Below, piece by piece: positions 37,166-49,704 of a stretch of 64,000 bases of DNA. Origin of the DNA: Apus apus (lineage: Eukaryota > Chordata > Aves > Apodiformes > Apodidae). Below the pieces are notes generated by a model. That model was given only the letters and a program-made list of their open reading frames with translations. It was not told the DNA's origin and did no database searches. A program made the translations under genes and the position numbers. Location: contig NC_067282.1 in NCBI RefSeq assembly GCF_020740795.1, forward strand, positions 42,995,290 through 43,059,289. Reading direction: 5' to 3'. Each line of letters begins with the position of its first letter. Within the stretch, counting starts at the first letter, position 1.

Positions 37166-37829
37166 CTCCAAAATTTTGCTGAAAACCTGTAAGCAATTTT
37201 GGCATTGAGTGTCTTAAGACCTTTTATAAGACATTGTTCTCACTCACTGCTTTTCACTCTGAATATAGAAAGTAGTCCCACTGGTATAGTCCTGCTGCTT
37301 GCAAGAAATGGGAATTGATCTGCACACAGCAATATAGACTTGCCAGAGTGGTTCTTCAGTCACACTGCCCTAGGTGCAAGTGGTAGGAAAAAAATCCCTA
37401 TTAAAATACTTTATGCTGGACATCGTGAGTACAGATACTGTAAAATTTCATAGCAGATAAGACTTTCTCTCTTTTGCACTTTGGTTTTAAATTCATTTTA
37501 TGTGTTTCAGTGTGGCTGGTATTGCTTTAGAAAATAATAAGTATTCCCACAGAATTCAGCTGAAGATTGGCTTACGCTAGAGGAAACTATGTGAAGATGT
37601 TGGATCTGACATCTTTTGAGGCATAAAGGACTATTTTTTAAAAACTTTTTTATTTTGAAATTAACCTAAGAAAATAATAGTATTTTGAATCAAAAAGTGG
37701 TTAGGTTTTGATTTGTTGGTTTATTTTGGGTTTGTTCTGTTGGGGATTTTTTTTAGTACTTCTTAGATATTCTTGCTAGTCCTGATTATGGGTATGTGTC
37801 CAGCTAACTCTCAATTCTTATTTTTATAG

Positions 37830-37900
37830 ACAGTTACTGGGAAGAGTTTTGGAACCAAAGACTTCCGAGCAGCTCTGGAAAATGGAGTCCTGCTGTGCGA
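37830..37900 (+). CDS. LMO7: LMO7 exon 2 (CH domain)
   Basis: This 71-nt exon (phase 0 in, 2 nt carried over) encodes TVTGKSFGTKDFRAALENGV and then LLC. The acceptor is TTTTTATAG|ACA and the donor CGA|GTGAGT. DFRxxLENGVLLC is the CH-domain core helix, and the wording matches LMO7 (TKDFRASLENGVLLCDLINK in the mammalian protein) more closely than LIMCH1. The CH domain of LMO7 is a single N-terminal copy. LMO7 is a cytoskeletal scaffold reported at adherens junctions (afadin, alpha-actinin) and to bind emerin in the nucleus. A single CH domain by itself usually does not confer strong F-actin binding. The split codon GA|T completes an Asp in exon 3. Confidence 0.95.
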
Positions 37901-38545
37901 GTGAGTATTGACTTACCTATACAAACATTCTTCAGGTTAACATCAGGTGGCCTCTTTCCTTGGTGTCCTCTTTTTCAATTTTTTTTTTTCTTAAGTACCA
38001 AAAATATCTTATAAGTAATTTTTCCTTTTTGTATGCATGTTGTTTGTCATGGGATTGTAGGACAACTTTTAAACGTCATGTCTCAAAACCCATGTGCTCC
38101 ATGTGTCCTCTCATGTGTTAGCGAGAGGATTTTACTGATCATCTGGCCAGCTGATCAGTTTTACTGGTTATAATGCTCATGGTAAAACTGGGCTTTCTCT
38201 TCAGCCTGAGCAAGATGTTGTGGCTGTGGCTGGGATCAAAGCACTCAGTTCTCCCTGCACCCCCTGTTGCTGTTGGGGTTTGGGTTTTTGTCCCCAATCC
38301 CCACCTGCCTGTAAGAAAGTATTGTAAACTTTGTGTGCTGCTGGTTCTCTAAATCCCAAAAGCTCCCTATTCTACCCCTGTAAGTTTTCTGTTTAAAAGT
38401 AGTTCATTTCTGAACTGAATTTTATAAAATAAATCTTACAGGGTAGCCTTTGATTTTATTTTCTACACTGAAGGGCAGTATTAGCAAGTGATATACATGG
38501 GAGGTGCCATTTGGTTGTCTGGAGAATTAAGACATTTGACTATTT

Positions 38546-38609
38546 CAATTAAGTAGAATCTATTGGATAGCATTTGGCAATTAAGTAGAATATGTTGGAT
38601 GGCATTGGA
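38546..38609 (+). repeat. 32-bp tandem duplication
   Basis: Two adjacent 32-base units (38546-38577 and 38578-38609) both begin CAATTAAGTAGAAT. They differ at only a few positions, and CAAT recurs at the start of a third copy. The high identity suggests a fairly recent duplication. Confidence 0.85.
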
Positions 38610-39739
38610 CAATATACCTTTTTTTTTTCCTCTTTAAACAAGCACTTTAAAATGATGAAAGTAAATTGATTTGGCCTCAGCGTAATGTAGAAATATATTG
38701 CTGTGTATGTGCAAGGGCAGGCCAGGTTTCAGTACTTTCTGGACTAAGTTGTTGCTTTCAACAACAAACTCTGACCTCAGCTTTTTTTGCAGTGCTTTCT
38801 CTAAAAAGCTTCCTTGTGCTTATATATTATAGGCTTGGCACTAATGGGACTTGTCTGGTTTCGTTGCTAGACTGAGTCAGAGGTGTAAAATGTCCATTTG
38901 TCAGGTCTCTTCCTCATATCTGTCATTGGTTTTGCACTTACTGGAACAAGTTTCCAGGACTGGAAGCAGTACTAATCCCGTAGTATTTTAAGGAACAGCA
39001 GGTGTAAAAATCATTAGAATGCCTGTAAGAGAGAAATCTCATTAGAGGACTAACTGGGACATGTAAAAAATATCTCAAATCTCAAAGCCACTCTTAAATC
39101 AGTTCAGCCATGCTAACTTTCAGAAAATATTTATAAAGGTACAGTTCTCTGAGTTTTGTTTTGGGTTGGTTTTTGTTTTGCTTTTTACTGTATATCAAAA
39201 ATACCCAAAGCAAATGCAAAAAGGCAGCATTCCTACATTTTCCCTTCTGTGTGTATCACTCTGTTTTCTGTCCTTGCCTTTATTTTTTTTCTTTGGGCCC
39301 TCTTCCCATGAGACTGTCTTGCTTCTTGCTTTGCAGCTACCTTTGTGATATGCAGGAGTTGATTTATTTGGAAGATTGAATGGTTTTGTAGACATAGATA
39401 CTGTACTTTCATAATTTACATAATAAAATGTCGACTAGACTGAATGGGGTAAAAAAAATAGTTTATACTTTAAGAAGGTATTTCTTCAGGTATGTACTTA
39501 GTGGGATGTGTGTATTGTATTCAGCTGTAACTCTTAAATAGTATCTTTAAGAATTGGCAATGAACTGATAATCTAATCTTCTGATATCTTCTTTGTTGAC
39601 ACTTATTTGGCAAAAGTGTATGAGTCTCCATCTGCCAAATGCAAAACAGTTAAATTTATCTGTAATTAATAGCCATATGCAAGAAAAACATCCTGTAATT
39701 TATTCAGCTGAGCAACTTGCCTTAGGACTTATGCAACTT

Positions 39740-41575
39740 TCTCAGCTTGAGCTGACATTGGCCAGAGATGTCAAAAAACTTCAAGAAAGGGTTGTTCAGA
39801 TACATTAACCACAAGCAGAAACAGAGGAATAATACTGGCCCACTGTTAAACAGGGAGGTGAACTAGTCACCACCAATGCTGAAAAGCAGAGGTTGTCAAA
39901 ACCTTCTTCACCTCTGTCTTTACCAGTGCTCTTGGGTCCCAGACCAAAGGAACAGAAGTCCAGGTTGATGCAGACACCAATCCACTGTCAATGAAGGGAG
40001 AGTTTGTGTGTCAACTATTACAGGATCTTGAACTGTACAAATCAATGGGTCCAGATGCCATCCACCCTAGAGTGCTGAGAGAGCTGGCTGATGTCATTGT
40101 AAACTCACTCTCCGTAATCCTTGAGAGTTAATGGAGATCAGGAGATGTCCCTGAAGACTGGAGGGAGGCTGTCACCCCCATCTACAAGAAGGGTCCAAAG
40201 GAGGATCCATGTAAAGACAGACCCATTAGCTTCACTTCAGTACCTGGAAAGGTCACAGAGCAAATCCTCCTGGGGACAGTCACAAGTCAATTGAAGCATG
40301 TGATTGGGAAAAGCCAACATGGATTTACCAGGGGCAAATCGCGCTTGACAAACCTGATCACCTTCTGCAACAAAGTAACCCACTTGGTTGGATGCAGGGT
40401 GAGCAGTGGACATTGTCTACCTGGACTTCTCCAAGGCTTTTGATACAGTCCCCCACAGCCTCCTCCTGGAGAAACGAACTCGTTACGGCCTTAACAAGTG
40501 GTCTGTGTGGTGGGTGGGGATCTGGCTGACAGACCGTACCCAGGAGGTGATAGTAAATAGTTCCTCCTCAAACTGGCAACCAGTCACAAGTGGGATCCCC
40601 CAGGGATCCATATTGAGCCCTATGCTGTTTAACATCTTTGTAAGTGACCTGGGTGTTGGGATCAAGAGCACCCTGATGAAGGTTGTTGACAACACCAGCA
40701 TGAGTGGAGAGGCTTACACTCTGAAAGGGAGAGCCACCCTCCAGGATGACCTGGACAGGCTGGAGGAGTGGGCTAGCAGGAACCTTATGAAGTTCCATCA
40801 GGACAAATGTAAGGTCTTGCACCCGGGAACAGGAATATATAACCCAGGAATGCAGTTCACACTGCAGTCCACCTGGCTGGAGAGCAGCCCTGTGGAAAGG
40901 GATCTGGGGGTCTTAGTGGATAAGAGGCTCAACATGAGTGAACAGTGTGCTGCTGCAGCAAAGAAAGCCAACAGGATGGTGGGCTGAATCAACAAGGCCA
41001 TCACCAGCAGAGCTAAAGAAGTCATCATCTGCTGTACTTGTTGCTTGTCAGACCACACCTGGAGTATTGCATTCAGTTTTAGTCCCTGCTCTACAAAAAG
41101 GATGCAGACAGGCTGGAGAAGGTCCAGAGAAGGGCCACAAGGATGATCAGAGGACTAGAGGACCTGCCATATGAGGAGAGGCTGAGAAAACTGAGTTTGT
41201 TCAGCCTTAAGAAAAGAAGGCTTCAGGGAGTCCTTATTACCACCTTCCAGTACTTAAAGGGTGGCTACCAAGGAGATGGAGACTCCCTATTTACAAGTAG
41301 TCATATGGGAAAGACAGGGGGTACTGGGCATAAGTTGCTTCTGGGGAGATTCTGTTTGGACACAAGGGGTAAATTTTTCACTGTGAAGACTATCAAACAT
41401 TGGAATAGTCTCCCAAGGAAAGTGGTAGATTCCCCCCCATTGGACAGTTCTAAGTCTCAGCTTGATAGGGTGCTGAGCCATCTCGTATAGACTATAGCAG
41501 TACCAAGAAAGGTTGAACCAGGTGATCCTTGAGGTCCCTTCTAACCTGGCATTATATGGTTCTATGATTTTCTTT
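39740..41575 (+). pseudogene. CR1 LINE remnant with broken reverse transcriptase ORF2
   Basis: This is a 5'-truncated CR1 copy of about 1.8 kb retaining ORF2 in pieces, in the LMO7 orientation. Recognisable CR1 blocks are SMGPDAIHPRVLRELADVI and the YKKGPKEDP and SVPGKV segments (about 40040-40260), QHGFTRGKS (about 40318), the RT block VYLDFSKAFDTVPHS (about 40412), SGIPQGSIL (about 40590), DLGVLVD (about 40900) and the C-terminal YEERLRKL and HWNSLPRKVV (41150-41430). It is dead: there are in-frame stops at TAA 40129-40131, TGA 40985-40987 and TAG 41080-41082, and frame changes near 40400 and 41036. The catalytic FADD-type motif reads VVDN. The 3' end is CTTCTAACC followed by a decayed octamer. 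The 5' edge is uncertain by about 100 bases. Confidence 0.9.
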
Positions 41576-42978
41576 AAAGCAAAAGATGCCTTATTATGTT
41601 ACACTCAATCATATAGCTGTCCTTCTGTGTCATACTTTTAAATTTGACATACTTAAAGTACAAGAAGTGATTTTCATAGAAATATGGAAACAGAGAAGAG
41701 CAAGATAAGGTTTTTAGATGTCCAATTTTCACCCAAGTCATAATAGCACAAGATTTTAAATAGTGAGGTCAAACTAGACATGACGTTGCCCATTTCCTTG
41801 GTTCGCCTGTGACATGGCTGGTTTAATGGCCACAGTTATATCATCTCTGGATGAACAGCACATATTCCTGTAGCAAACGGTTTGTTTGGCCTGCTTATGG
41901 ACCAAGTATACATGTTGATTGGCTAATCAGTAGTTGACAAAATAAAGCCTATTACATTATACTAGAGCTCATGTATATACATTAGAGGAAGAAAGTCACT
42001 AAATTTTTCCTGATCATGTGCTGCTTCGTGTTCTTAAGGGTTCTTATTAAAGCAAATAAAAAATATGCATTTGCAGATAAAAAAAGGGGGAAGGAGGACC
42101 TGCTCCATTATTTCTTTTTCTGCAAGCACTTAGAAATCTATCTTCTATTCCAGTGTGCATCCATAAGCTTCATTCAGTTTGTTTATTTTTCAAACATACT
42201 TGCTGCTAGAGCAAAAAATGCCTTTATCCACGTAGAGTTTAACACTCCAGGTACTGTCTGCATTGGCGTGGGTAGATCACAAAACTTTACTGATGCTTTG
42301 TTGGGGTAAAGGATCTCACCGGACAAGAAGCAACAAGAAGAGGGAGCAAGTCCAAAATCCTCAAAGGAGTACAGGCAGATGAAGTCTGCAGGGTGTCCTC
42401 AGGTCCCCGTTCTCTCTTGATCCTGTGGTCTAGTGTGTAATTTGGTGAACCACAGTATTTCCCTACCTCTGTGACTGAAAACCTGGGTGTAAAGGTGCAA
42501 GGAATCCTGTGCCTCATCCTCACTGCAGGACAAGGCATGCATTTGAGCCTGTGTATTCAGCAGTGATGCATTAGTCTGCCTTAGCTTCTCAGTTTTACTA
42601 TTAATTTTATATAAAGAAAGAGTGATATGAGGTGCAATCTCTTCTGGCTGAGACTGAAAATGTGGCTTTCACATGTAAATTATGTGTATCAAAAATGATC
42701 GTTGCACACATCATACTGGGCTTGATAGCTTTTGAGAACTGCATCGATTTCCTAAATGTACAGGAGCATCAGAGCTTTCACAGTGAAAATAACATTCTGA
42801 TATAATTTTGACATCTTCTGCATCAGGCCTTTTATCTGAAGAAATTCTTTAAATGGGAAATTTGAGTCTAGTTAACATCACCACCTATATAGTAGAAGCA
42901 TAGATCTGTTTCTACCTACGCCTCCCAGGCATTTGCTTTTCTTCTTTCTCACTTTGCTATTCTTAAAAAAAAAATGTC

Positions 42979-43024
42979 TTTTGTTTGTTTGTTTGTTTGT
43001 TTGATTGGTGTGTTGTGTGTGTGT
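42979..43024 (+). repeat. (TTTG)n followed by (TG)n
   Basis: About six TTTG units are followed by an interrupted TG run, about 170 bases upstream of exon 3. Confidence 0.85.
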
Positions 43025-43195
43025 GACTTGGAAAACTGATTAAAAAAAAAATGTTGGGGGGCGTTAATAGGTTCAAATTTACTTGGTTCAAGCCATATAA
43101 TTTAGGACTAAATGCCAAGTATTTCTTAATAAGCACTGATGTTCATACTTTAAAAAGTTAATTATGTAACAGAAAATTGTATGACTTCTTTTTAG

Positions 43196-43265
43196 TTTGA
43201 TTAACAAGATCAAACCTGGCATCATTAAGAAGATCAATCGTCTGTCAACTCCAATAGCTGGCTTG
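43196..43265 (+). CDS. LMO7: LMO7 exon 3 (CH domain)
   Basis: This 70-nt exon has its first base completing the Asp codon begun in exon 2, then 23 codons reading LINKIKPGIIKKINRLSTP and IAGL. The acceptor is CTTTTTAG and the donor TTG|GTAAGT, leaving phase 0. LINKIKPG is the CH-domain hydrophobic helix and turn, and KKINRLSTPIAGL is shared with mammalian LMO7 (LIMCH1 has RLPTPIAGL). The Leu-Ser-Thr wording and what follows in exon 4 favour LMO7 over LIMCH1. Confidence 0.95.
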
Positions 43266-44125
43266 GTAAGTAATGGCAACAAACCTATTATCTGGGATAT
43301 GACTCCAAGTTCTGTTTGGTTTTAATTAGCCTCTTGTTTTTACATGGTCTCAAAATGCAAGCTATGAAGTTTTCAAGAATTTAGTTTCATTTCAATTCTT
43401 GTTTAAAATTTTACCACTCGTACACTGACTGAGACCACAACGGTTACCTCTTCTGTGTTTTGGATCTGTAACTTCAATGCATCTATAAAGCTTGGCACTG
43501 CATGAGGCTCCAGCATCCATAGATACATCTCACACTAATGGCTCCTGTGCATAAACTTATATAGTATTACTTGTCTTTATTTAAAGGCTGCCATCCTATT
43601 TTATTTTCACATTTCAGATGTCCTTGTAATAGGGAAGGGGCAGGCTAGGAAATGTTCTGTGTAACCCGAGTATTTTTAGAATATGCTTTCCCCACCCACA
43701 GCAAACCTTAGATTGTATTAAAATAACTGTGATGATGCAAAGATCCCTCTTCAGGCTTCAGCTGAGGGATTTTCCAGCGTTTTGGCTCTAAATCATGTTG
43801 TCTGTAGGGTGGGGGGAATGAATACATGTAATCATTTTCACAGGAAATTTAAAAGATTTCCTGTGTGCTGTTGGGCAAGTTTACTGTGGGATAAATATTG
43901 TATCCGTTTAGCATCAGAAACCCTTTTGTGAATAAATTAATCCAAAGGGGTTTTTTCTTCATCTCTTTTTTCCCCTGAGAAAGTAGCACTTTTGGCTGTT
44001 TGTGTCACCAGGTTATCTAGGCCACTTAGTCATGTCACCAGAACTTTTGGTCTAATTTTAAAAGACCCAAGGTGAACCAGGAACATTTACATGATTCATG
44101 CAACAAACAGAAAATCCCACCCTGT

Positions 44126-44306
44126 GGTCATAGAGTCATAGGGCAGTGAAGTTTGGAAGGGACGTCTGAAGATCATCTAGTCCAACCCCCCTGTTTGAGC
44201 AGGGTCACCTACAGTAGATCTTTACAGAACATGTCCGGGCAGGTTTGGAATGTCTCCAAGGAAGGAGACTCCACAGCTTCTCTGGGCAGCTGTCTCAGTG
44301 CTGTGA
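44126..44306 (-). mobile_element. CR1 LINE 3' end fragment (antisense)
   Basis: Read on the + strand it begins TCATAGAGTCATAGGGCAG, a decayed reverse complement of the CR1 terminal octamers. It continues with TTTGGAAGGGAC, GATCATCTAGTCCAACCCCCC and the ACTCCACAGCTTCTCTGGGCAGC block typical of CR1 tails. About 180 bp remain, opposite to LMO7 and to the other CR1 copies here. Confidence 0.9.
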
Positions 44307-45160
44307 ATGGGGCAAGAGGCCCTAAGGTCATGGGGGTTTAGGACCTTGTAAAGTGTGTTTTAATTTTTTTCTATTTTACATGAAGTCTTAACATTAGGAA
44401 AAGTTACCTGAATTCTTGATAGGAGTAGAGTGCAAAACATCTCAAGATACTTGTATTTACATGTTTTAATGGGATGATCCAACAAAACATCTGCTTTTGC
44501 TGGTTAGCTGTGTACCTTGTTAGAGAAGAAATGTAATGAACTTGGATGGAGGTCACAAGATTGGGTTAACATGTCATATACTATTGTACAAGCTGAGAAT
44601 ATGCATTTCTACACCAAATGAATGTAGAAAGTATTAGATGTCTTTGTCCCAGAAAAGCTCAGGGTATTAGGCCTGTGAATAATGAGTGCTGCACTTTCTT
44701 TTACTGTGAGGCATCCAAAAAAGAATTCAAATGAAACCAAAATAATTCTGGGGACAACAGTGCAGTTACTCTATCAGCATTTTGATTGCCTAAATGGCCC
44801 CTGAAGTAGCCAGTTGTTCCAAACCAGAAAACCAGAGGCTAGATTCCATTTTTGTGGTGACTGAAGTGTTGTCTTGAATCCTAACTGTAAGAACTCTCAT
44901 TTTGACATTAATTTTTTTATTTGTTTACAGATGCAAAAATTCAGAGTATTCATTAGGTGTGTGGTTTATATCTTGCTTGTTCCTTCAAGTTGTTTCTAGT
45001 TCCTACAAGTCTTCAAAAATAAAGGGGAGGAAAGGTGAATGGTTCTCCTAAACCAAGATCATTCAGTGGTACTGTTCTTAAAATACCACTTGAAGATAGT
45101 TGCTGAGAGAGCTGATGTTTTGTGTTAACTGAGGGAAAAGGTTTTACATAAATACTTCAG

Positions 45161-45238
45161 TTTCAGAAGATCATGATTATGAGGGTGATAATGGGAGGGT
45201 TTCAGAAGACGGTGTTTATGATGGCAATGGTGGGAGGG
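45161..45238 (+). repeat. 39-bp tandem duplication
   Basis: The units 45161-45199 and 45200-45238 both start TTTCAGAAGA and end GGGAGGG, with a purine-rich GATGG-like middle that has diverged. Equal length and adjacency indicate tandem duplication. Confidence 0.75.
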
Positions 45239-48200
45239 GAGATGTATTTTCCCAGACTTGAGAGGAACATGCTCAGTTACACCAGCTTTGAAGAGCCCAG
45301 CTTTCATCCTGGCATGTAAAACTCAAACTGGAACCCAGTGTTTTTCTACGTTTATAGAATAGCAAGCATTGGAGCCTGACAGGCTGGGGATGCTGTGGCT
45401 GATGAGCCACAGCATTTAGAGATGGAAAGAGCTTGCTAAGGAGCTATCTGGTAGGCTTGCTTGCCATATTCTGGAAATACTTTCATTGCTTGTAAGTTAC
45501 TTATTCCACAAAATCTGCTTCTAGATAGTGTTTTTTATGGCTTCATATGTATTTCTGGTTCTCACTTCCTGTGTTTTCAGTGTCTTTCAGTCTTGCATTA
45601 ATTGCTTTCCACCAAGCCTTTATGAGAAGTCCCTGTTGGTTTAAACCAGATGGAAGTTTTAACTTCCAAGAGTTGGCAGCTTTTTTCTAAAGGATGAACA
45701 GATGCTGCAACTTGAATTTGGATTGTGCAGATCCTGTAATCTGAAGATTTTTTGATAATGCTGTTTGTTTGTTTGATTTTATAGCTCCTCTCTGTAGTCC
45801 TCTAGACTCATTCTCAAGTCCATTTCTAGAACATTTTATGCATTCAACATTGGATAACTAGCATTTCTCTTCTGTCTTTTCTGATTAAAAGAAAACAAAA
45901 ACCCTATTATTTTTTTCCTCTCCAGGAATTTCTTCAGGTTTAGTTTTGTGTTATATGTTAATGTTCTATTTCTTAATGTATTTGACTTCCATATAAATTT
46001 AATTTTTAAGCTTTGTATTCACTTCCACTACTTGGCTGGTCTTCTTCAGCAGTACAGAAATACAATGTTCAACAGGTGTCTTTGGCTGACTCTGCAGAAG
46101 GGTTTCATTATATTGTTTCTTTGACTTTATGGTTATTTTGCAAACCATTTTTTGAGTAAAATAGGAAGTGAAAGCTTAAATAATAATGAAACCTGTTTTA
46201 TATGGAATATTGTGTGCTTTACATTTTTTGATTTGGGGAACTGAGGTGCTTTTTTAATGAAGTAAATGCATTATTTGCTACATCATATTTGCTTTGGTGA
46301 CACCTTAATTCTCATAAAATTTAATATAAAGGCTTTATATTAGCAGGATCACCTGAATTCCAACCACATTTCAGACAGCTGTAACTAAGCCTTTGCTTTT
46401 ACCTTTAGTTTGATTGTACTGCCGTCTGGCACTTTTGGGTGTGGATTGCAGTGGTTCAGGTGTAATCATGATGGAATGGATAAATAAATGTGTGTTTTGA
46501 TGATGAAATACTGAAATGAAACTTGGCATTCAGTTAAAAAAACATCCTGTATTGGTACCAGGCAAACTTAAAAAAAAAAAAAACAACAAAAACTGATTAA
46601 ACTTATTCCCAGTTTGTCATGGAGCAGGAAAGCTGGACTGTCACTTATGTGGATGGGTTTTTTAAAACTCTTTAGGGGGGGAGTTGGACCCTGTCATAAC
46701 TTGATCTCCATCCAGCAGCTTGCTGCTGCAGCCCCGCTACTTGGGTTCTCATCTAAGGCACGTACATCCTATGGTTTGGGTGACATCTAGCCAGTATTGT
46801 AACCATGTTCATTTATTCACTTATGTTCCAGTTTGGAAAACTGAACTCTTTCCCTGGATGTAAGGCCTGTAGGTTTCTCAAAGAGAGTTAGCTGGGATGT
46901 AGCTCTTGGTTTGTTTGCTTTAATTTTGTCTATTTTAAAAATGCTGTTTGCTTTGCACTAAGCTTCTGGGAAAAGAAAGTTTAATTTCTGCTTATCTTTG
47001 AAACTGTCTAAAATACACAGTTTCTGTAAAGAGCCATGCATGTATTTTCCCTAGTACACCAGAGGAGGCAAGCAAACTGGCACGAGAGTTCCTGAAGCCC
47101 TCTGGCATTGCTGGGGGACATGATAAGGGTAACCAAAAGGTCATAAGATTGTGGAATTCAGGTGTTCATTATGCGCGGTAGTGAAAGTGCAGTCTGACTT
47201 AAAAATCCACTTTTTCTGGTCCATATTCATGTAAAACAGATGGGATTTAAAGAAAATTACTCTTAATTGATGAATCTTTCTGGGCTCAAATTCTGCAAAA
47301 TTATCTTGCTTAGAATTCTTGGGGAGTGGGGGTGATGGAAATAAAGAAAATGAATGCTTAGCAAAAGCAAGATGAAAGAAAACCTTCTTATGGGCTTTTA
47401 AGCTTGATTCCCACCATGTGAGATGGTTTGAATATAATCACACAAGGGGGGAGGACTTTGTGGTCTGACAACATATTTTCCAACATGGCTCTGCAGAGTG
47501 TTTTGAGGCGCATCTCTGGCTGCAGTGCTTTTGTTCCCCAGGAACCTCACGTTTCCAACTCAGTTGGCAGAACATGGAGAGAATTGTGAGACAGAGGGAA
47601 GATGAATGAGTTTTGTGTAGCATATGCACGCTCAACATATCTGTCAGAATAATACTTTGCTCGTTGCTTAGGATAAATAGCTGTCTGCTCTGCAGCAAGG
47701 CAAAATTTTTGTGAAAGTGAGTTTCCAGCTGAAACCGGGTGGTGAAGCAAATTCAGAGTTAGAGTCAGTATCTCCTTTGGAGAGTGGTAGCTATTGGGAA
47801 CTTGCTTTGCAACATACCAGTTGGGTTGTTTGAAACCATCTCTCTTTTCCTTGCAGCCCCTGTGAGTAAAATGGAAGTGCAACACTTTGTTCTATGGTTG
47901 GGGAGCTGTTTCATCACATCTGAGGTGCAGAGGCTGTGGTCAACCACAGGGCAGAGGGGAAAGCTAGTGGGTTTTTAGAATTGTAAATGAAATTATGTTA
48001 GCACTTTTTTTTTTTTAAGTAGGTCCTTAATTTTAAATGAATAGATATGTTGCTAACTGACTCTCTGTGTGAGTGCTGGATCTATATTAGCACCAAATGT
48101 CATCTTCATAAAGTTCCTCAGCTTTGGCAGACGGTTTTTTGGTGAAGAAAAATCACACAAGAAAATAAAACTGCTTATCTGTAGGCAGTCCCAGGTTTGA

Positions 48201-49679
48201 ACATGTGCACCCAAAATACTGTAGAGTGGGATTTTTTGTTCTGTTTCCTTTACAGTAAAAAGCATCTTGATAAGTTTTCCAGGCAGAAATCTTTTAACAC
48301 TCTCATTCCTGGTTCGCCCAGGCCCAGTATGCCCTCCTGACAAGTGCTACTCAAATATCATTCATTCTCTTCATTGATGCATTCTAATATAACTCTACTT
48401 CATTCCATAATTTACATACTTTAAAACTCCAGAAGGTATTAATTCCAGTTGCAGCACCTCCAATAGTGAGGGAGAGCCTTTTTTTTTTACTCAGATCATC
48501 AGTTTGTACCTCCTAAATCAGGAAAGTAGGGATTAATAAAGGTAAGAAAGGAGAAACAGTAAAGTGAGCTATACCAAAATGAAAGGGTAGAGAAGATAGA
48601 AATGCTGCCACTAAAAAATGCTTTTCTGAGCTTTTGTGCCTAGCACTTCGCAAACCATGGAACCGCCCTGGTACTTCCTTATCTCTTGGCATCAAGTACA
48701 GCTGGCCAATTTTTTTTTTCTGTGGGAAAGCTTTCTTGACAGGATTTTTTGTGTGTGTATTGCTGGAGAATGGCATGCAGATGACAGTTTCACTTTATTA
48801 TAGGACATTTAAAAGTGATTTTTCAGATAAAATCCACACTTGCAACTGAAATAATCTTTATTTTGCCTGTTTTATTTAAGATTTGCCTACAAGTTCACCT
48901 CTCTAGATTGTTTAGATTTTAAAAGTGCTTAAGCCAGGTGAGGACTCCTACATGACTGTTACTAAACAGGTGACTTAAATATCTAATTTTGTTCTGACAA
49001 GTACAATTACATGGGAGGGAAAACTTTTTTCTTTGATCATTGGTCCAGCTGAAGTGCTCAAACAAGTTTCCTGGGCATAAAAGAATTTATATTAGTCTGA
49101 GAAAATATCTTTTCACCTGGGAGGTGACATAGCATGGTATTTCAAATGAAACCATCAAACAATGTGTTGAACTTCTTATTAATGAATATGAGTTAGATTT
49201 TGTCAGTGCTACAAAAAATGCAATTGGAAATTAGCGTTTGTGGTTTTGTTGTAAACTTCAGAAGTTTCAGTTGCTATTATATCAGACTTCTAAGTAGATG
49301 CTGCTTCCAATTCGGGAGAACGATGGGCATACAAACAGGGGGATGAAAATATCTAGTTAAAAAAAAACAAAAAACAAAGTCCAGACAGTTCTAGGTTTTT
49401 TTGTCTTTGTAAATTTATGAAGCATTTTAGAAACTAGATCACTATGCTTAATAATTTTAGGAAAGTCTTAGCTCATATCAAAAGTTGAAAAATTTTTTAG
49501 ATCTTGGAGTACTTCATGAAGGACTCTTTACCAGGGTTTCAGTTCTGTACCTGAAGAAAGCAGAGCATGGCCAGAGGGAGTTTTTGTTGCTTTCCAGAGG
49601 TCAATTAGTAAATCAGAGCAGGGTAGGGGTGAAATTTCAACTCTCAGTCCAATTCTCTCTTAAGGCTATACTGTGAATT

Positions 49680-49704
49680 AAAAATAAAATAAAATAAATA
49701 AAAT
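49680..49704 (+). repeat. A/T-rich (AAAAT)n simple repeat
   Basis: A short run of AAAAT/AAAT units in intron 3. Confidence 0.8.

Larger units (their letters stand above)
1963..37829 (+). other. LMO7: LMO7 intron 1
   Basis: This is a 35.9-kb intron with GTGAGG donor and a pyrimidine-rich acceptor ending in TAG. The first kilobase is the shore of the CpG island and the rest is AT-rich. No further LMO7 coding exon was recognised in it. It holds simple repeats, a diverged 62-bp tandem duplication (2954-3077), a MITE-like inverted repeat (17271-17440), a (TTA)n array (28438-28548), two CR1 3' ends (28060-28129 and 35085-35695) and a TATA-containing mixed-composition stretch at about 26160-26470. 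Open frames in it, including antisense frames at 11700-12134 and 27177-27646, have no recognisable homology, and I regard them as chance. Between these items I see only unremarkable AT-rich sequence. Confidence 0.85.
37901..43195 (+). other. LMO7: LMO7 intron 2
   Basis: This is a 5.3-kb intron, GTGAGT to TTTTTAG. It contains a 32-bp tandem duplication at 38546, the dead CR1 copy at about 39740-41575 and a TTTG/TG simple repeat near 43 kb. No extra coding exon was seen. The remainder is plain AT-rich sequence. Confidence 0.88.

Noticed and set aside
36868..37208. Frames with runs of hydrophobic or K/N/Q residues near 37.0 kb
   Set aside because: They are artefacts of the A/C-rich tract on both strands.
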